NCBI RefSeq assembly: GCF_014635305.1
Contig: NZ_BMCS01000002.1
Span: 1-64,000, forward strand
Length of the DNA: 64,000 nucleotides
Source of the DNA: Williamsia phyllosphaerae
GTDB taxonomy: Bacteria; Actinomycetota; Actinomycetes; Mycobacteriales; Mycobacteriaceae
Direction of reading: 5' to 3'
Position numbers and translations under genes: made by a program. Position 1 is the first letter of the stretch; every line of letters begins with the position of its first letter. The notes under the pieces are model-generated. The model had not been told where the DNA came from. It saw only the letters and a list, made by a program, of their open reading frames with translations, and searched no databases. Below are positions 49,634 to 58,282 of this stretch, piece by piece.

Positions 49634-49703
49634 GGAGAAGAGTGTACTGAATTGATGTCAATAGCTTATTGACGGGTCGTCAATAGCGTGTAGGATCGTA
49701 CCC
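49634..49703. promoter_or_regulatory. divergent leaderless promoters with TetR-type operators
   Basis: On the plus strand TTGACG (49669-49674) and TAGGAT (49691-49696) are 16 nt apart, and the -10 ends 7 nt before the ATG at 49704. On the minus strand TACACT (49641-49646) ends 7 nt before the ATG at 49633. Between them is a perfect palindrome GTCAATA-GCT-TATTGAC (49657-49673), overlapping the plus-strand -35. A second repeat TTGAC-N5-GTCAA (49669-49683) follows it. One bound dimer or pair of dimers would block both promoters. Confidence 0.75.
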
Positions 49704-51203
49704 ATGAACGATGTCAAGATCGCTATCGTAGGCGCCGGGTTCTCCGGCATGGGTGCTGCAATCAAGCTGCAGCAGAACGGATTCGAGGATTTCCTCATCC
49801 TCGACCGCGGCTCTGACTTCGGAGGCACCTGGCGCGACAACACCTATCCGGGTGCCGCTTGCGACGTGCCCTCGCATCTCTACTCCTACTCGTTCGAGCT
49901 GAACCCCAACTGGTCGCGGTCGTTCTCCAAGCAGGCCGAGATCCACCAGTACATCAACGCGGTCGCGGAGAAGAACGAACTGCACCGCCGCACGCGCTTC
50001 GGCGTCGAGGTCATCAATGCGGTGTGGAACGAGGCCGACAACCGGTGGATCGTCGACATCACCCATCCCGAGACCGGCCCTGAGCAGGTCCGCGCGGAGA
50101 TCCTCATCGGCGCCATCGGCCCGCTGTGCGAGCCCCGCCTGCCCGACGTGACGGGCATCGCCGACTTCGAGGGCGAGATCTTCCACTCCGCACGCTGGAA
50201 CCACGATGTCGACCTGACCGGCAAGCGCGTCGCCGTCATCGGCACCGGCGCGTCGGCGATCCAGATCATCCCGGAGCTCGCCCCCAAGATCGGGCACATG
50301 GACGTCTACCAGCGCACCGCCCCGTGGGTGCTCCCCCGCGCCGACCGGAAGTACACCGGCCTCGAGCACTGGCTGTTCCGCAATGTGCCCGGCGTGCAGC
50401 GTCTCTCGCGTACCGGCATCTACCTGGCCCACGAGCTGGTCTCCTACGGACTCACCCACCGGCCCGACGTCCTGCGCCCGGCACACGCCGCAGGCAAGGC
50501 CAACATCCGCCGCGGCATCTCCGATCCCGCCAAGCGCGACAAGGTCACCCCGAAGTTCAAGGTGGGTTGCAAGCGCATCCTGCTGTCGAACACGTACTAC
50601 CCGGCGCTCGGGCAGGACAACGTCGACGTCATCACCGACGGTATCGACCACGTCACCCCGACCGGCATCGTGACGAAGGACGGCGTGACCCGTGAGGTCG
50701 ACGCGATCGTCGTCGCCACCGGCTTCCACGTCACCGACTCCCCCGGCTTCGAACACATCGTGGGCAAGGACGGCGACAGCCTCGCGCAGAGCTGGGCCAA
50801 GACCGGCATGAAGGCCTACAAGGGTTCGATGATCCACGGGTTCCCGAACCTGTTCCTGATGGTCGGGCCGGCCACCGGGTTGGGCCACACCTCGATGGTG
50901 TTCATGATCGAGTCGCAGCTGAACTACCTGGTGGACTTCCTCAAGACCACCGAGCGCAACGACATCACGCGCACCGAGGTCCGCGCCGAGGACGAGAAGG
51001 TCTACAACAAGTCGATCCAGAAGACGCTGTCGACCAGTGTCTGGGAGAACGGCGGCTGCGCGAGCTGGTACAAGGACGAGTTCGGCAACATCACCACGCT
51101 GTGGCCCGGCTTCACCTTCAATTACCGCAAGGCCACCAAGAACTTCGACATCGCGGCCTACGACACGACACGTGTCACCGCGACCGCCGACGCGAAATCC
51201 TGA
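49704..51203 (+). CDS. flavin-containing monooxygenase, Baeyer-Villiger type
   Basis: The 499-residue protein has an FAD-binding Rossmann motif GAGFSGMGAA (10-19), the conserved GGTWRDNTYPGAACDVPSHLY block, a second nucleotide (NADPH) motif VIGTGASAIQI (about 177-187), and the Baeyer-Villiger fingerprint FEGEIFHSARWN (155-166). In the usual fingerprint the residue after Trp is Pro or Asp; here it is Asn166. The enzyme should insert oxygen into a ketone or oxidise a heteroatom. It heads an operon with an SDR and an esterase, a set that can oxidise an alcohol to a ketone, form an ester and hydrolyse it. The mymA locus of M. tuberculosis is a similar grouping. Confidence 0.92.
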   Translation: MNDVKIAIVGAGFSGMGAAIKLQQNGFEDFLILDRGSDFGGTWRDNTYPGAACDVPSHLYSYSFELNPNWSRSFSKQAEIHQYINAVAEKNELHRRTRFGVEVINAVWNEADNRWIVDITHPETGPEQVRAEILIGAIGPLCEPRLPDVTGIADFEGEIFHSARWNHDVDLTGKRVAVIGTGASAIQIIPELAPKIGHMDVYQRTAPWVLPRADRKYTGLEHWLFRNVPGVQRLSRTGIYLAHELVSYGLTHRPDVLRPAHAAGKANIRRGISDPAKRDKVTPKFKVGCKRILLSNTYYPALGQDNVDVITDGIDHVTPTGIVTKDGVTREVDAIVVATGFHVTDSPGFEHIVGKDGDSLAQSWAKTGMKAYKGSMIHGFPNLFLMVGPATGLGHTSMVFMIESQLNYLVDFLKTTERNDITRTEVRAEDEKVYNKSIQKTLSTSVWENGGCASWYKDEFGNITTLWPGFTFNYRKATKNFDIAAYDTTRVTATADAKS

Positions 51204-51217
51204 AGGGAACTGACACT

Positions 51218-52045
51218 GTGAAGAATTTTGCAGGCAAGGTCGTGGTCATCACCGGTGCCGCCTCGGGGATGGGTCGCGACCTCGCGCTCCAGCTCGCGGC
51301 CAAGGGCGCCAAGCTCGCCATCTCCGACATGAACCCCATCGGGCTCGACGAGACGGTGGCCATGCTCGAGAGCCGTGGGGCCGAGGTTCATTCCCAGTTG
51401 CTCAACGTCGCCGAGCGCGAGTCGGTGCTGGAGTACGCCGACACCGTCGTCGCCCACTACGGCAAGGTCAACGTCGTGTTCAACAACGCGGGTATCGCTC
51501 ACCACGCCGAGGTCGAGCAGACCTCGTTCAAGGACTACGAGCGTGTGATGGACGTCGACTTCTGGGGAGTCGTCAACGGCACCAAGGCATTCCTGCCGCA
51601 CATCATCGCCTCCGGGGACGGCCACATCGTGAACACCTCGTCATTGTTCGGCATCCTGGCCATCCCCGGTCAGAGCGCCTACAACGCCGCGAAGTTCGCG
51701 GTGCGCGGCTTCACCGAGTCGCTCAACCAGGAGATGCAGCTCGCCGGGCACAACGTGAAGGTGACCTGCGTGCACCCCGGTGGCATCAAGACCGCCATCG
51801 CGCGCAACGCCACCGTCGCCGACGGCAGCGACGCCGCGCAGTTCGCCGCGATGTTCGACAAGAAACTGGCCAAGACCACCTCGCCACGGGCGGCGGAGAT
51901 CATCATCAACGCCGTCGAGAAGGACCGTGCGCGTGTCCTCGTGGGCGCGGATGCGAAGATCCTCGACCTCGTCGTGCGCCTGACCGCCTCGAAGTATCAG
52001 GCGGTCACCGCGAAGGTCAGCGGCTCGATGCTCAAGCCGCGATGA
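51218..52045 (+). CDS. short-chain dehydrogenase/reductase
   Basis: The 275-residue protein is a classical SDR: cofactor motif TGAASGMG (12-19), NNAG in VFNNAGIAHH, catalytic Ser in NTSSLFG, and YNAAK with Tyr155 and Lys159. It likely oxidises a secondary alcohol or reduces a ketone linked to the monooxygenase. The start is the GTG at 51218, with AAGGGA about 9 nt upstream, 14 nt after the monooxygenase stop. Its stop overlaps the esterase start by 4 nt. Confidence 0.93.
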   Translation: MKNFAGKVVVITGAASGMGRDLALQLAAKGAKLAISDMNPIGLDETVAMLESRGAEVHSQLLNVAERESVLEYADTVVAHYGKVNVVFNNAGIAHHAEVEQTSFKDYERVMDVDFWGVVNGTKAFLPHIIASGDGHIVNTSSLFGILAIPGQSAYNAAKFAVRGFTESLNQEMQLAGHNVKVTCVHPGGIKTAIARNATVADGSDAAQFAAMFDKKLAKTTSPRAAEIIINAVEKDRARVLVGADAKILDLVVRLTASKYQAVTAKVSGSMLKPR

Positions 52046-52953
52046 CCTATTCGCCCGCCGGCCCCAAGCTCCCCATCGGAGTGGTCGAGCCGATCACCCG
52101 GCTGATGTACCGGGCGATGCTCCACCCGAGTCTGCCGTTGTCGCTACAGCGGGCCGCAGCCGACCGCGCGCTCGACATCGAGCCGTTGCCCCGCGACACC
52201 GTCGTGCGCACCCTCACCCTGGGTGGTCGTCCGACCGAGCGGGTGACGGTGGGCGCCAGCGAGACCGACCGAGCCGTGCTGTTTCTCCACGGCGGTGGGT
52301 ACACACTCGGGTCACCGCACTCGCATCGTCATCTGGCCGCGCACCTCGCGTCGGTGACCGGTGCGGCCCTGTACCTGATCGACTACCGCCTCGCGCCGGA
52401 GGATCCGTACCCGGCCGCCGTCGACGACGCGGTGGCGGCGTTCCGCGACCTCGTCGACAACCACGGGTTCTCCCCCGCCACGATCGCCGTGGCCGGCGAC
52501 TCGGCGGGCGGCGGGTTGTCGGTCGCGACCGCGCGCCGACTCGTCGACGATCACGATCTGCGCCCGGCCGCACTGGGTCTGATCTCGCCGTGGGTCGATC
52601 CCGGTGACGACAGCCACGAGACGTGGTCGACCGATTCGGTGGTCAACCGCAGGTGGTCGCGATTCTGCGCGGCGGCCTACCTCGCCGACGGCGACCCGAC
52701 GGACCCCGGTTATGCGCCGCTGCACGGCATCCTGACCGGACTTCCCCCGACGGTGGTGCACATCGGTGAACGGGAAGCGTTGTACCAGCAGGTGATCCGG
52801 TTCACCGAGAAGCTGCGAGCATCCGACGTCGAGGTCGATCTGATGGAGTTCCCCCGGCTGTGGCACGTCGGGCACCAACAGGCAGGCATGTTGCGCGAGG
52901 CCGCCGACGCCGTCGACCACATCGGTGGTTTCCTGCGTTCACATCTGGCCTGA
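52042..52953 (+). CDS. alpha/beta hydrolase, hormone-sensitive-lipase (LipR-like) family
   Basis: The 303-residue esterase has the oxyanion motif HGGG (83-86) and the nucleophile elbow GDSAGG (Ser154). The C-terminal WHVGH contains the likely catalytic His. HSL-family enzymes of this size hydrolyse short-chain esters. Position after the monooxygenase and SDR, with a 4-nt start/stop overlap, suggests it cleaves the ester made by the Baeyer-Villiger step. Confidence 0.92.
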   Translation: MTYSPAGPKLPIGVVEPITRLMYRAMLHPSLPLSLQRAAADRALDIEPLPRDTVVRTLTLGGRPTERVTVGASETDRAVLFLHGGGYTLGSPHSHRHLAAHLASVTGAALYLIDYRLAPEDPYPAAVDDAVAAFRDLVDNHGFSPATIAVAGDSAGGGLSVATARRLVDDHDLRPAALGLISPWVDPGDDSHETWSTDSVVNRRWSRFCAAAYLADGDPTDPGYAPLHGILTGLPPTVVHIGEREALYQQVIRFTEKLRASDVEVDLMEFPRLWHVGHQQAGMLREAADAVDHIGGFLRSHLA

Positions 52954-52990
52954 CCGCGTCCCCCTCCGAACCCGGCGATAGGGTTCTGCG

Positions 52991-54178
52991 GTGGGTACAG
53001 CGGTGGTGTTGGCGGTCGTGGCTCTCCGACTCATCGTCCCGCTGTTCATCCCCCGGTTCCCGGTGCCGGCGATCATCGCCTCGCTCGTGCTCGACGCGGT
53101 CGACCAGACCGTCTTCCAGCAGGTGCCCGGCCTCGACATCGACGGATACCAGCAGTACGACAAGGCGCTCGACGTCTACTACCTGGCCATCGCATATCTC
53201 TCGACCCTGCAGAACTGGTCGGATCCGTTCGCGTTCGGCATCGCGCGGTTCCTGTTCTACTACCGCCTGATCGGCGTCGTGCTGTTCGAGTTCAGCGACG
53301 CGCGCTGGTTGCTGCTGGTGTTCCCCAACACCTTCGAGTACTTCTTCATCGCCTACGAGGTGGTGCGCACGCACTGGTCGCCCACACGTATGCGCCGACG
53401 TCTGCTGCTGGCGCTGGCGGTCGGCATCTGGGTGATCATCAAGCTGCCCCAGGAGTGGTGGCTGCACATCGCCGAACTCGACGTGACCGATGAACTGAAG
53501 ACGAAGGTCTTCGGGGTGGACCTCACCGACGGCTGGGGCACCGCCGTCGCGAACCGCCTCTGGGTGGTCGGCCTCGTCATCGTGCTGGCCGTCGTCCTGG
53601 TCGTGCTCGCCCGGATCGGTCTCCGCCGTCTCCCGCCGGGTGACTGGCCGTTCGGATTCGACGTCTCGCAACGCACTCGCGGTGGCAACGTCGATCAGGT
53701 GCCGCCGACGGTACGGGCCCGTCAGAACGCGTTCGTCCGGGGTCCGCTGTTGGAGAAGATCATCCTGGTCTCGATGATCCTGATCGTGTTCTCGCAGATC
53801 CTGCCGGGCGTCAACGCCTCCCGGACCCAGATCGTGGTGACCGTCGCGATCCTGATCGTCGCCAACTCCGTGGTCAGCCACTGGCTGGCCGGGCGCGGAG
53901 CGCAGTGGAGTTCGACGCTCGCCCAGTTCGTCGCGGTCAGTGTGATCAACGCCGGTGTGGTGGCGGCGTTGGTCGTGCTCCCGACGCCCGGCGGGGCCTC
54001 GGTCCAACCGATCCCGGCGCTGTTCTTCCTGCTGCTGCTGTCACTGATCGTGACGCTCTACGACCGCTACCGGATGCTGCGGATCCTGCGGGAGCGCAAG
54101 CCGTTCCCCATCTGGGTGCTGCGCCGCCGTGCCGGTCGGGCCCTACGGGTCTCCGCGGCCCGCAACTCCTCCGAGTGA
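52991..54178 (+). CDS. polytopic membrane protein of unknown function
   Basis: The 395-residue protein has about nine or ten hydrophobic segments and no domain I recognise. Features are a proline-rich first helix region (LIVPLFIPRFPVPAIIASL), aromatic-rich segments (FFIAYEVV, WWLHIAEL), a polar cytoplasmic-type stretch at about 215-245, and a basic C-terminus. TAGGGT (52979-52984) lies 6 nt before the GTG start, so the mRNA is predicted to be leaderless and separate from the esterase gene 37 nt upstream. Its 3' end overlaps the converging MBL-fold gene by 36 nt. Confidence 0.8.
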   Translation: MGTAVVLAVVALRLIVPLFIPRFPVPAIIASLVLDAVDQTVFQQVPGLDIDGYQQYDKALDVYYLAIAYLSTLQNWSDPFAFGIARFLFYYRLIGVVLFEFSDARWLLLVFPNTFEYFFIAYEVVRTHWSPTRMRRRLLLALAVGIWVIIKLPQEWWLHIAELDVTDELKTKVFGVDLTDGWGTAVANRLWVVGLVIVLAVVLVVLARIGLRRLPPGDWPFGFDVSQRTRGGNVDQVPPTVRARQNAFVRGPLLEKIILVSMILIVFSQILPGVNASRTQIVVTVAILIVANSVVSHWLAGRGAQWSSTLAQFVAVSVINAGVVAALVVLPTPGGASVQPIPALFFLLLLSLIVTLYDRYRMLRILRERKPFPIWVLRRRAGRALRVSAARNSSE

Positions 54179-54928
54179 GACCGTCTGCCCGGGTGTGAGC
54201 TCGTGCACCGTCGTGTCCGGCGCGGCCTGCGCCGCGGCGGCACGGAACTGCGCGCCCGGTGGGAGGAACTCGTCCGGCGCGATCCCGTCGAGTCCGATCG
54301 GCCACAGGGTCCCGAAGTGGATCGGTACGGCGTCGGCGACCGCGAGTCGCGCGGCGGCACGGCCCGCACGCTCCGGGTTCATGTGCCCCTCCCCGAGTCC
54401 CGGCCCCCATCCGCCGACCGGGAGCAGGGCCACGTCGCACCTGCCCACGGCGTCGGACATCCCGTCGTAGAGGTCGGTGTCGCCCGCGAAGTAGGTGTCC
54501 GCGGTCCCGGAGATCACGTATCCCACCGGTGTGACCGCACGGTGCGCCCACGGCACGCGGTGACCGTCGTGCTCGGCGGGGACCGCACGGATCCGGACCG
54601 ACCCGACCTCGACGACGTCGCCGGGCTCGACTTCACGGATGTCGCGGTCGGCGAGCAGGCGCAGACCGGGCACCGCCGCTCGCGCCCCGCACGGCACGAC
54701 GAGCGGGATGTCGGCGGACAGTGACCGCAGGGACCGCACGTGCAGGTGGTCGGAGTGCAGGTGCGAGATCAGCACGACGTCGGCGTCGCGGGCGGCGGGC
54801 GCCGGAACCGGACCACGCCGACGACGCAGGTGCGCGACCCCGCCGGTGAGGACCGGATCGGTGAGCACGCGGGTCCCGCCGTCGGCGACGGTGACCGTCG
54901 AGTGGCCCCACCAGGTGATGTCGGGCAC
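54143..54928 (-). CDS. metallo-beta-lactamase-fold hydrolase (UlaG-like)
   Basis: The 261-residue protein has the metal motif HLHSDH (56-61), then AEHDGHR, the bridging aspartate in FAGDTDLYDGM, and a late IHFGTLWP histidine. It resembles UlaG-type MBL hydrolases and RNA- or lactone-acting relatives; substrate unknown. I chose the GTG at 54928, 2 nt after the lpqZ stop; the open frame upstream overlaps lpqZ and is shadow sequence. It is the last gene of malic enzyme-lpqZ-MBL and overlaps the converging membrane gene by 36 nt. Confidence 0.88.
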   Translation of the reverse strand: MPDITWWGHSTVTVADGGTRVLTDPVLTGGVAHLRRRRGPVPAPAARDADVVLISHLHSDHLHVRSLRSLSADIPLVVPCGARAAVPGLRLLADRDIREVEPGDVVEVGSVRIRAVPAEHDGHRVPWAHRAVTPVGYVISGTADTYFAGDTDLYDGMSDAVGRCDVALLPVGGWGPGLGEGHMNPERAGRAAARLAVADAVPIHFGTLWPIGLDGIAPDEFLPPGAQFRAAAAQAAPDTTVHELTPGQTVSLGGVAGRGDP

Positions 54929-54930
54929 GA

Positions 54931-55872
54931 CTACAGGCTGTGCTCGCCGAGCCAGTTGTCGACGACCGTGTCGACGCTGCCCGGGTCGCGGGAGACCCGC
55001 TCGGCCATGGTCGCCAGGTCCGCGGTGGTCAGCTCGCCGGCCACCTTGTTGATGGCCTTGATCTGATCGCGCGTCAACGCCGCGGTGGAGAACACCGGGA
55101 CGAGGTTCTGTGCGCGGATCGCGGGCTGGTCGGCCGCGTCGGCGGGCGCGGCCGACGCCTGCGGGCGGCCGTTCGCCTGCTGTGTGGCGTCGGCGAGTGC
55201 CTGCAGGTTCGCTTCGGTGCCCGCGGTGGACAGGGTGGACACGAGACCGACGGCGTTCTGACCGGCCACCGCCGACACCACCTCCGACACACTCGAGACC
55301 TGACGGAACGGCCCGAACCGGCAGCCCACGCCGCCGAGGGCCGCGAGTGTCCCCGGGTCGGGGGCGCGGTCGCCGACCACGGGCAACCCCGCAGGCAACC
55401 GAGAGCACTCGGACAGCTCGTCGACGTCGCGCGCCGATGCGAGCGACGCGGCGACGACCACCTGCAGCTGATCGGAGACCGGGGTCGGGTCGCCGACCGA
55501 GACGCCCTGCGGCAGCGCGCTGTTGAGCGCGGCGTAGACGGCATCGGAACCGGTGTCGGTCGCGTTGGGGGCCAACTCCGCGAGCAGGCTGCCGGTGAAC
55601 GCGGGGAAGAGGTCGACGCGGCCGGAGTCGAAACCCGCGAGCAGACGCGGGTAGCTCGCGGTGACGACGTCGGACGCCACGGCGGCACCGTTGTGCCGCA
55701 GCACCTCTGCGTAGATCTGCGCGGCCACCCGCGGCGCGGCGCCCGGTGCGCTGCCGATGACCAGGTCGGTGTCGGTACCCGACGAGTCACCGCAGGCGAC
55801 ACCGCCGATCAGCACCGCCAGCACGACCACGATGGCCTGGGCGGCACGGACGGGAGCGGACGGGCGCCTCAT
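54931..55872 (-). CDS. lpqZ: glycine-betaine-type substrate-binding lipoprotein
   Basis: The 313-residue protein has a signal peptide with a lipobox-like GGVAC (Cys27), although the -3 residue is Gly, which is unusual. The mature part is an OpuAC-type solute-binding domain (DLVIGSAPGAAPRVAAQIYA; GRVDLFPAFTGSLLAEL). It matches LpqZ (Rv1244) of M. tuberculosis in type and neighbourhood. No permease or ATPase gene for a betaine system lies nearby, so it may act as an orphan receptor. AGGAAG lies 8 nt before the ATG. The malic enzyme stop is 12 nt upstream. Confidence 0.85.
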   Translation of the reverse strand: MRRPSAPVRAAQAIVVVLAVLIGGVACGDSSGTDTDLVIGSAPGAAPRVAAQIYAEVLRHNGAAVASDVVTASYPRLLAGFDSGRVDLFPAFTGSLLAELAPNATDTGSDAVYAALNSALPQGVSVGDPTPVSDQLQVVVAASLASARDVDELSECSRLPAGLPVVGDRAPDPGTLAALGGVGCRFGPFRQVSSVSEVVSAVAGQNAVGLVSTLSTAGTEANLQALADATQQANGRPQASAAPADAADQPAIRAQNLVPVFSTAALTRDQIKAINKVAGELTTADLATMAERVSRDPGSVDTVVDNWLGEHSL

Positions 55873-55884
55873 GGTGTCGACTTC

Positions 55885-57087
55885 CTACTCCTCGCCGGCC
55901 GCGGCCGCGACGGCAGCGGCGACCGCGGGTGCCACGCGGGGGTCGAGCGGGCTGGGGACGATCATGTCGGCGGCCAATTCGCCGCCGAGGACCCCGACGA
56001 TCGCGTCGGCGGCGGCTATCTTCATGGTCTCGGTGATCCGTCGGGCGCGGGCGTCGAGGGCACCCCGGAACACGCCGGGGAACGCCAGGACGTTGTTGAT
56101 CTGGTTCGGGAAGTCGCTGCGCCCGGTGGCCACGACGGCCGCATATCTGCGGGCGATGTCGGGGTGGACCTCCGGATCCGGGTTGGACAGCGCGAGGATG
56201 ATGCCGCCGGGTGCCATGGTCGCCAGGGCCTCCTCCGACACCGTCCCGGCGCTGAGACCGAGGAACACGTCGGCCCCGACCATCGCGTCGGCGAGGCCGC
56301 CCGTGCGGCCCTCGGGATTGGTGCGACCGGCGAGGTCGGCCTTGACGTCGTGCAGGTCAACCCGGTCGGCGGAGACGATCCCCTTCGAATCGATCACGGT
56401 GACGTCGGCGATCCCGTCGGCGAGAAGCATGTTGGCACAGGCGACCCCGGCCGCCCCCGCGCCGGACACGACCACCTTCAGGTCGCGGCGGTCGCGGTCG
56501 AGGTGCGTGCACGCACCCTTGAGGGCGGCGAGGACGACGATCGCGGTGCCGTGCTGGTCGTCGTGCATGACCGGGCAGTCGAGCGCCTCGATGACGCGCT
56601 TCTCGATCTCGAAACACCGTGGCGCGGAGATGTCCTCGAGGTTCACCGCGCCGAACGACGGACGGAGTCGGACGAGTGTCTCGACGATCTCGTCGGGATC
56701 CTGGGTGTCGAGCACGAGCGGGATCGAGTCGAGTCCGGCGAAACTCTTGAACAGGGCCGACTTGCCCTCCATCACCGGCAAGGACGCACGCGGACCGATG
56801 TCGCCGAGACCGAGGACGGCGCTGCCATCGCTCACGACGACGACCAGCCGGTCGGTCCAGGTGTAGCGGCGGACGAGTTCGGGATCGGCGGCGATGGCGC
56901 GCGACACCTCGGCGACGCCGGGCGTGTACGCGATCGACAGGGCACGTCGGGTGTCGAGCGGCGCGGTGATCCACACCGACAACTTCCCACCCTCGTGCCC
57001 GGCGAAGATGTCGTCGCGGGTGATGTCCACCGGCGTCGGGCTCGCGGTGGACGGTTCGCTGGCGTCGTCGACGACGGTGTTCGGCAC
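55885..57087 (-). CDS. NAD(P)-dependent malic enzyme
   Basis: The enzyme decarboxylates malate to pyruvate. The 400-residue protein is the short bacterial form without a phosphotransacetylase domain: SIAYTPGVAEVSRAI with the catalytic Tyr, VVSDGSAVLGLGDIGP, EDISAPRCFEIE for metal binding, HDDQHGTAIV, and the nucleotide site VVSGAGAAGVACA. NAD versus NADP preference cannot be settled. I chose the GTG at 57087, because TAGCGT lies 7 nt upstream (predicted leaderless) and the frame further upstream is low in family character. M. tuberculosis has a malate dehydrogenase gene (mdh) next to its corA at the corresponding place. Confidence 0.93.
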   Translation of the reverse strand: MPNTVVDDASEPSTASPTPVDITRDDIFAGHEGGKLSVWITAPLDTRRALSIAYTPGVAEVSRAIAADPELVRRYTWTDRLVVVVSDGSAVLGLGDIGPRASLPVMEGKSALFKSFAGLDSIPLVLDTQDPDEIVETLVRLRPSFGAVNLEDISAPRCFEIEKRVIEALDCPVMHDDQHGTAIVVLAALKGACTHLDRDRRDLKVVVSGAGAAGVACANMLLADGIADVTVIDSKGIVSADRVDLHDVKADLAGRTNPEGRTGGLADAMVGADVFLGLSAGTVSEEALATMAPGGIILALSNPDPEVHPDIARRYAAVVATGRSDFPNQINNVLAFPGVFRGALDARARRITETMKIAAADAIVGVLGGELAADMIVPSPLDPRVAPAVAAAVAAAAGEE

Positions 57088-57094
57088 GGCGCAC

Positions 57095-57100
57095 ACGCTA
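57095..57100 (-). promoter_or_regulatory. candidate leaderless -10 element for malic enzyme
   Basis: TAGCGT on the minus strand ends 7 nt before the GTG at 57087. It lies in the 122-nt divergent gap shared with corA. Confidence 0.45.
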
Positions 57101-57209
57101 CCCGTAGGGCCCCGGCCGTCCGCGGCCGTACCATGGCGTCGCGGCCGTCGGCCGTCGGCCGCCACGCCCCGCGGCCGCAGATGCACCACACGCCCGAGGA
57201 GGTCCCACC

Positions 57210-58277
57210 ATGCCGTCGTTGCCGTCCCTACGACCCGGCGGTGGAGGCCCCTCCCGACCTCAGGTCCCGATCCCGCCCGCCCGTGCGGTGGTCGACTGCG
57301 CCGTCTACGTCGACGGCGTGCGGATGTCCGGGCGGCGCTCCTACAGCGAGGCGCTGGCCGAGGTCCGTGCGACCGGTGAGGGTTTCGTCTGGGTCGGGCT
57401 ACACGCTCCCGACGACCGTCAGATGAACGGTGTGGCCGAGACGTTCTGTCTGCACGAGTTGATGGTCGAGGACGCGGTGCACGCCCACCAACGGCCGAAA
57501 CTAGAACGCTACGACGACACCCAGTTCATCGTGTTGCGCACCGTCAAGTACGTCGAACACGAGTCGCTGAACACCACCAAGGAGGTGGTCGAGACCGGCG
57601 AGATCATGATCTTCGTCGGCCCCGACTTCGTCATCACCGTCCGGCACGGCGACTTCACCGAGCTCAAGGGCGTCCGGCATGCGCTCGAGGCGCGCCCAGA
57701 CCGTCTCGCACTGGGCCCCTACGTCGTGATGCACGCCATCGCCGACTACGTCGTCGACACCTACCTCGACGTCACCGCCGCGGTGGAGACCGACCTGGAC
57801 TCGCTCGAGGAGAACATCTTCTCCCCCGGCGGTCTCATCGAGATCGACTCGGTCTACCTCCTCAAGCGCGAGATGACCGAACTCCGGCGAGCCGTCGCGC
57901 CGCTCACGATCCCGCTCCAGCGACTCACCTCCCCGGACAACGACCTCTGCCCGAAGGAGGTCCGACGCTACATGCGCGACGTGCTCGACCATCACACCAC
58001 CGTCGCGGAGCAGATCGGGACCTTCGACGAGGTGCTGACGTCGTTGCTCGAAGCCGCCTCGGCGAAGATCGGCATCCAGCAGAACACCGACATGCGCAAG
58101 ATCACGTCGTGGGTGGCGATCGCCTCGGTGCCGACCATGGTCGCGGGCATCTACGGTATGAACTTCGACCACATGCCCGAACTGCACTGGCAATACTCGT
58201 ATTACGTGCTCCTGGCGTTCCTGGCCACGGTGTCGGTGCTGCTGTGGCGCACCTTCCGGCGTAACCACTGGCTCTGA
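57210..58277 (+). CDS. corA: magnesium/cobalt transporter CorA
   Basis: CorA is a pentameric channel for Mg2+ and related ions. The 355-residue protein has the large cytoplasmic funnel domain and two C-terminal membrane helices. The selectivity motif GMN occurs at 316-318 in IYGMNFDHMPEL at the end of the first helix. GAGGAGG lies 7 nt before the ATG. It corresponds to Rv1239c, which in M. tuberculosis also neighbours the sug operon. Confidence 0.95.
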   Translation: MPSLPSLRPGGGGPSRPQVPIPPARAVVDCAVYVDGVRMSGRRSYSEALAEVRATGEGFVWVGLHAPDDRQMNGVAETFCLHELMVEDAVHAHQRPKLERYDDTQFIVLRTVKYVEHESLNTTKEVVETGEIMIFVGPDFVITVRHGDFTELKGVRHALEARPDRLALGPYVVMHAIADYVVDTYLDVTAAVETDLDSLEENIFSPGGLIEIDSVYLLKREMTELRRAVAPLTIPLQRLTSPDNDLCPKEVRRYMRDVLDHHTTVAEQIGTFDEVLTSLLEAASAKIGIQQNTDMRKITSWVAIASVPTMVAGIYGMNFDHMPELHWQYSYYVLLAFLATVSVLLWRTFRRNHWL

Positions 58278-58282
58278 ACGGC

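Noticed and set aside
54929..55408. Upstream extension of the MBL-fold protein
   Set aside because: It overlaps lpqZ in another frame and lacks family sequence; the GTG at 54928 begins at the expected first strand.
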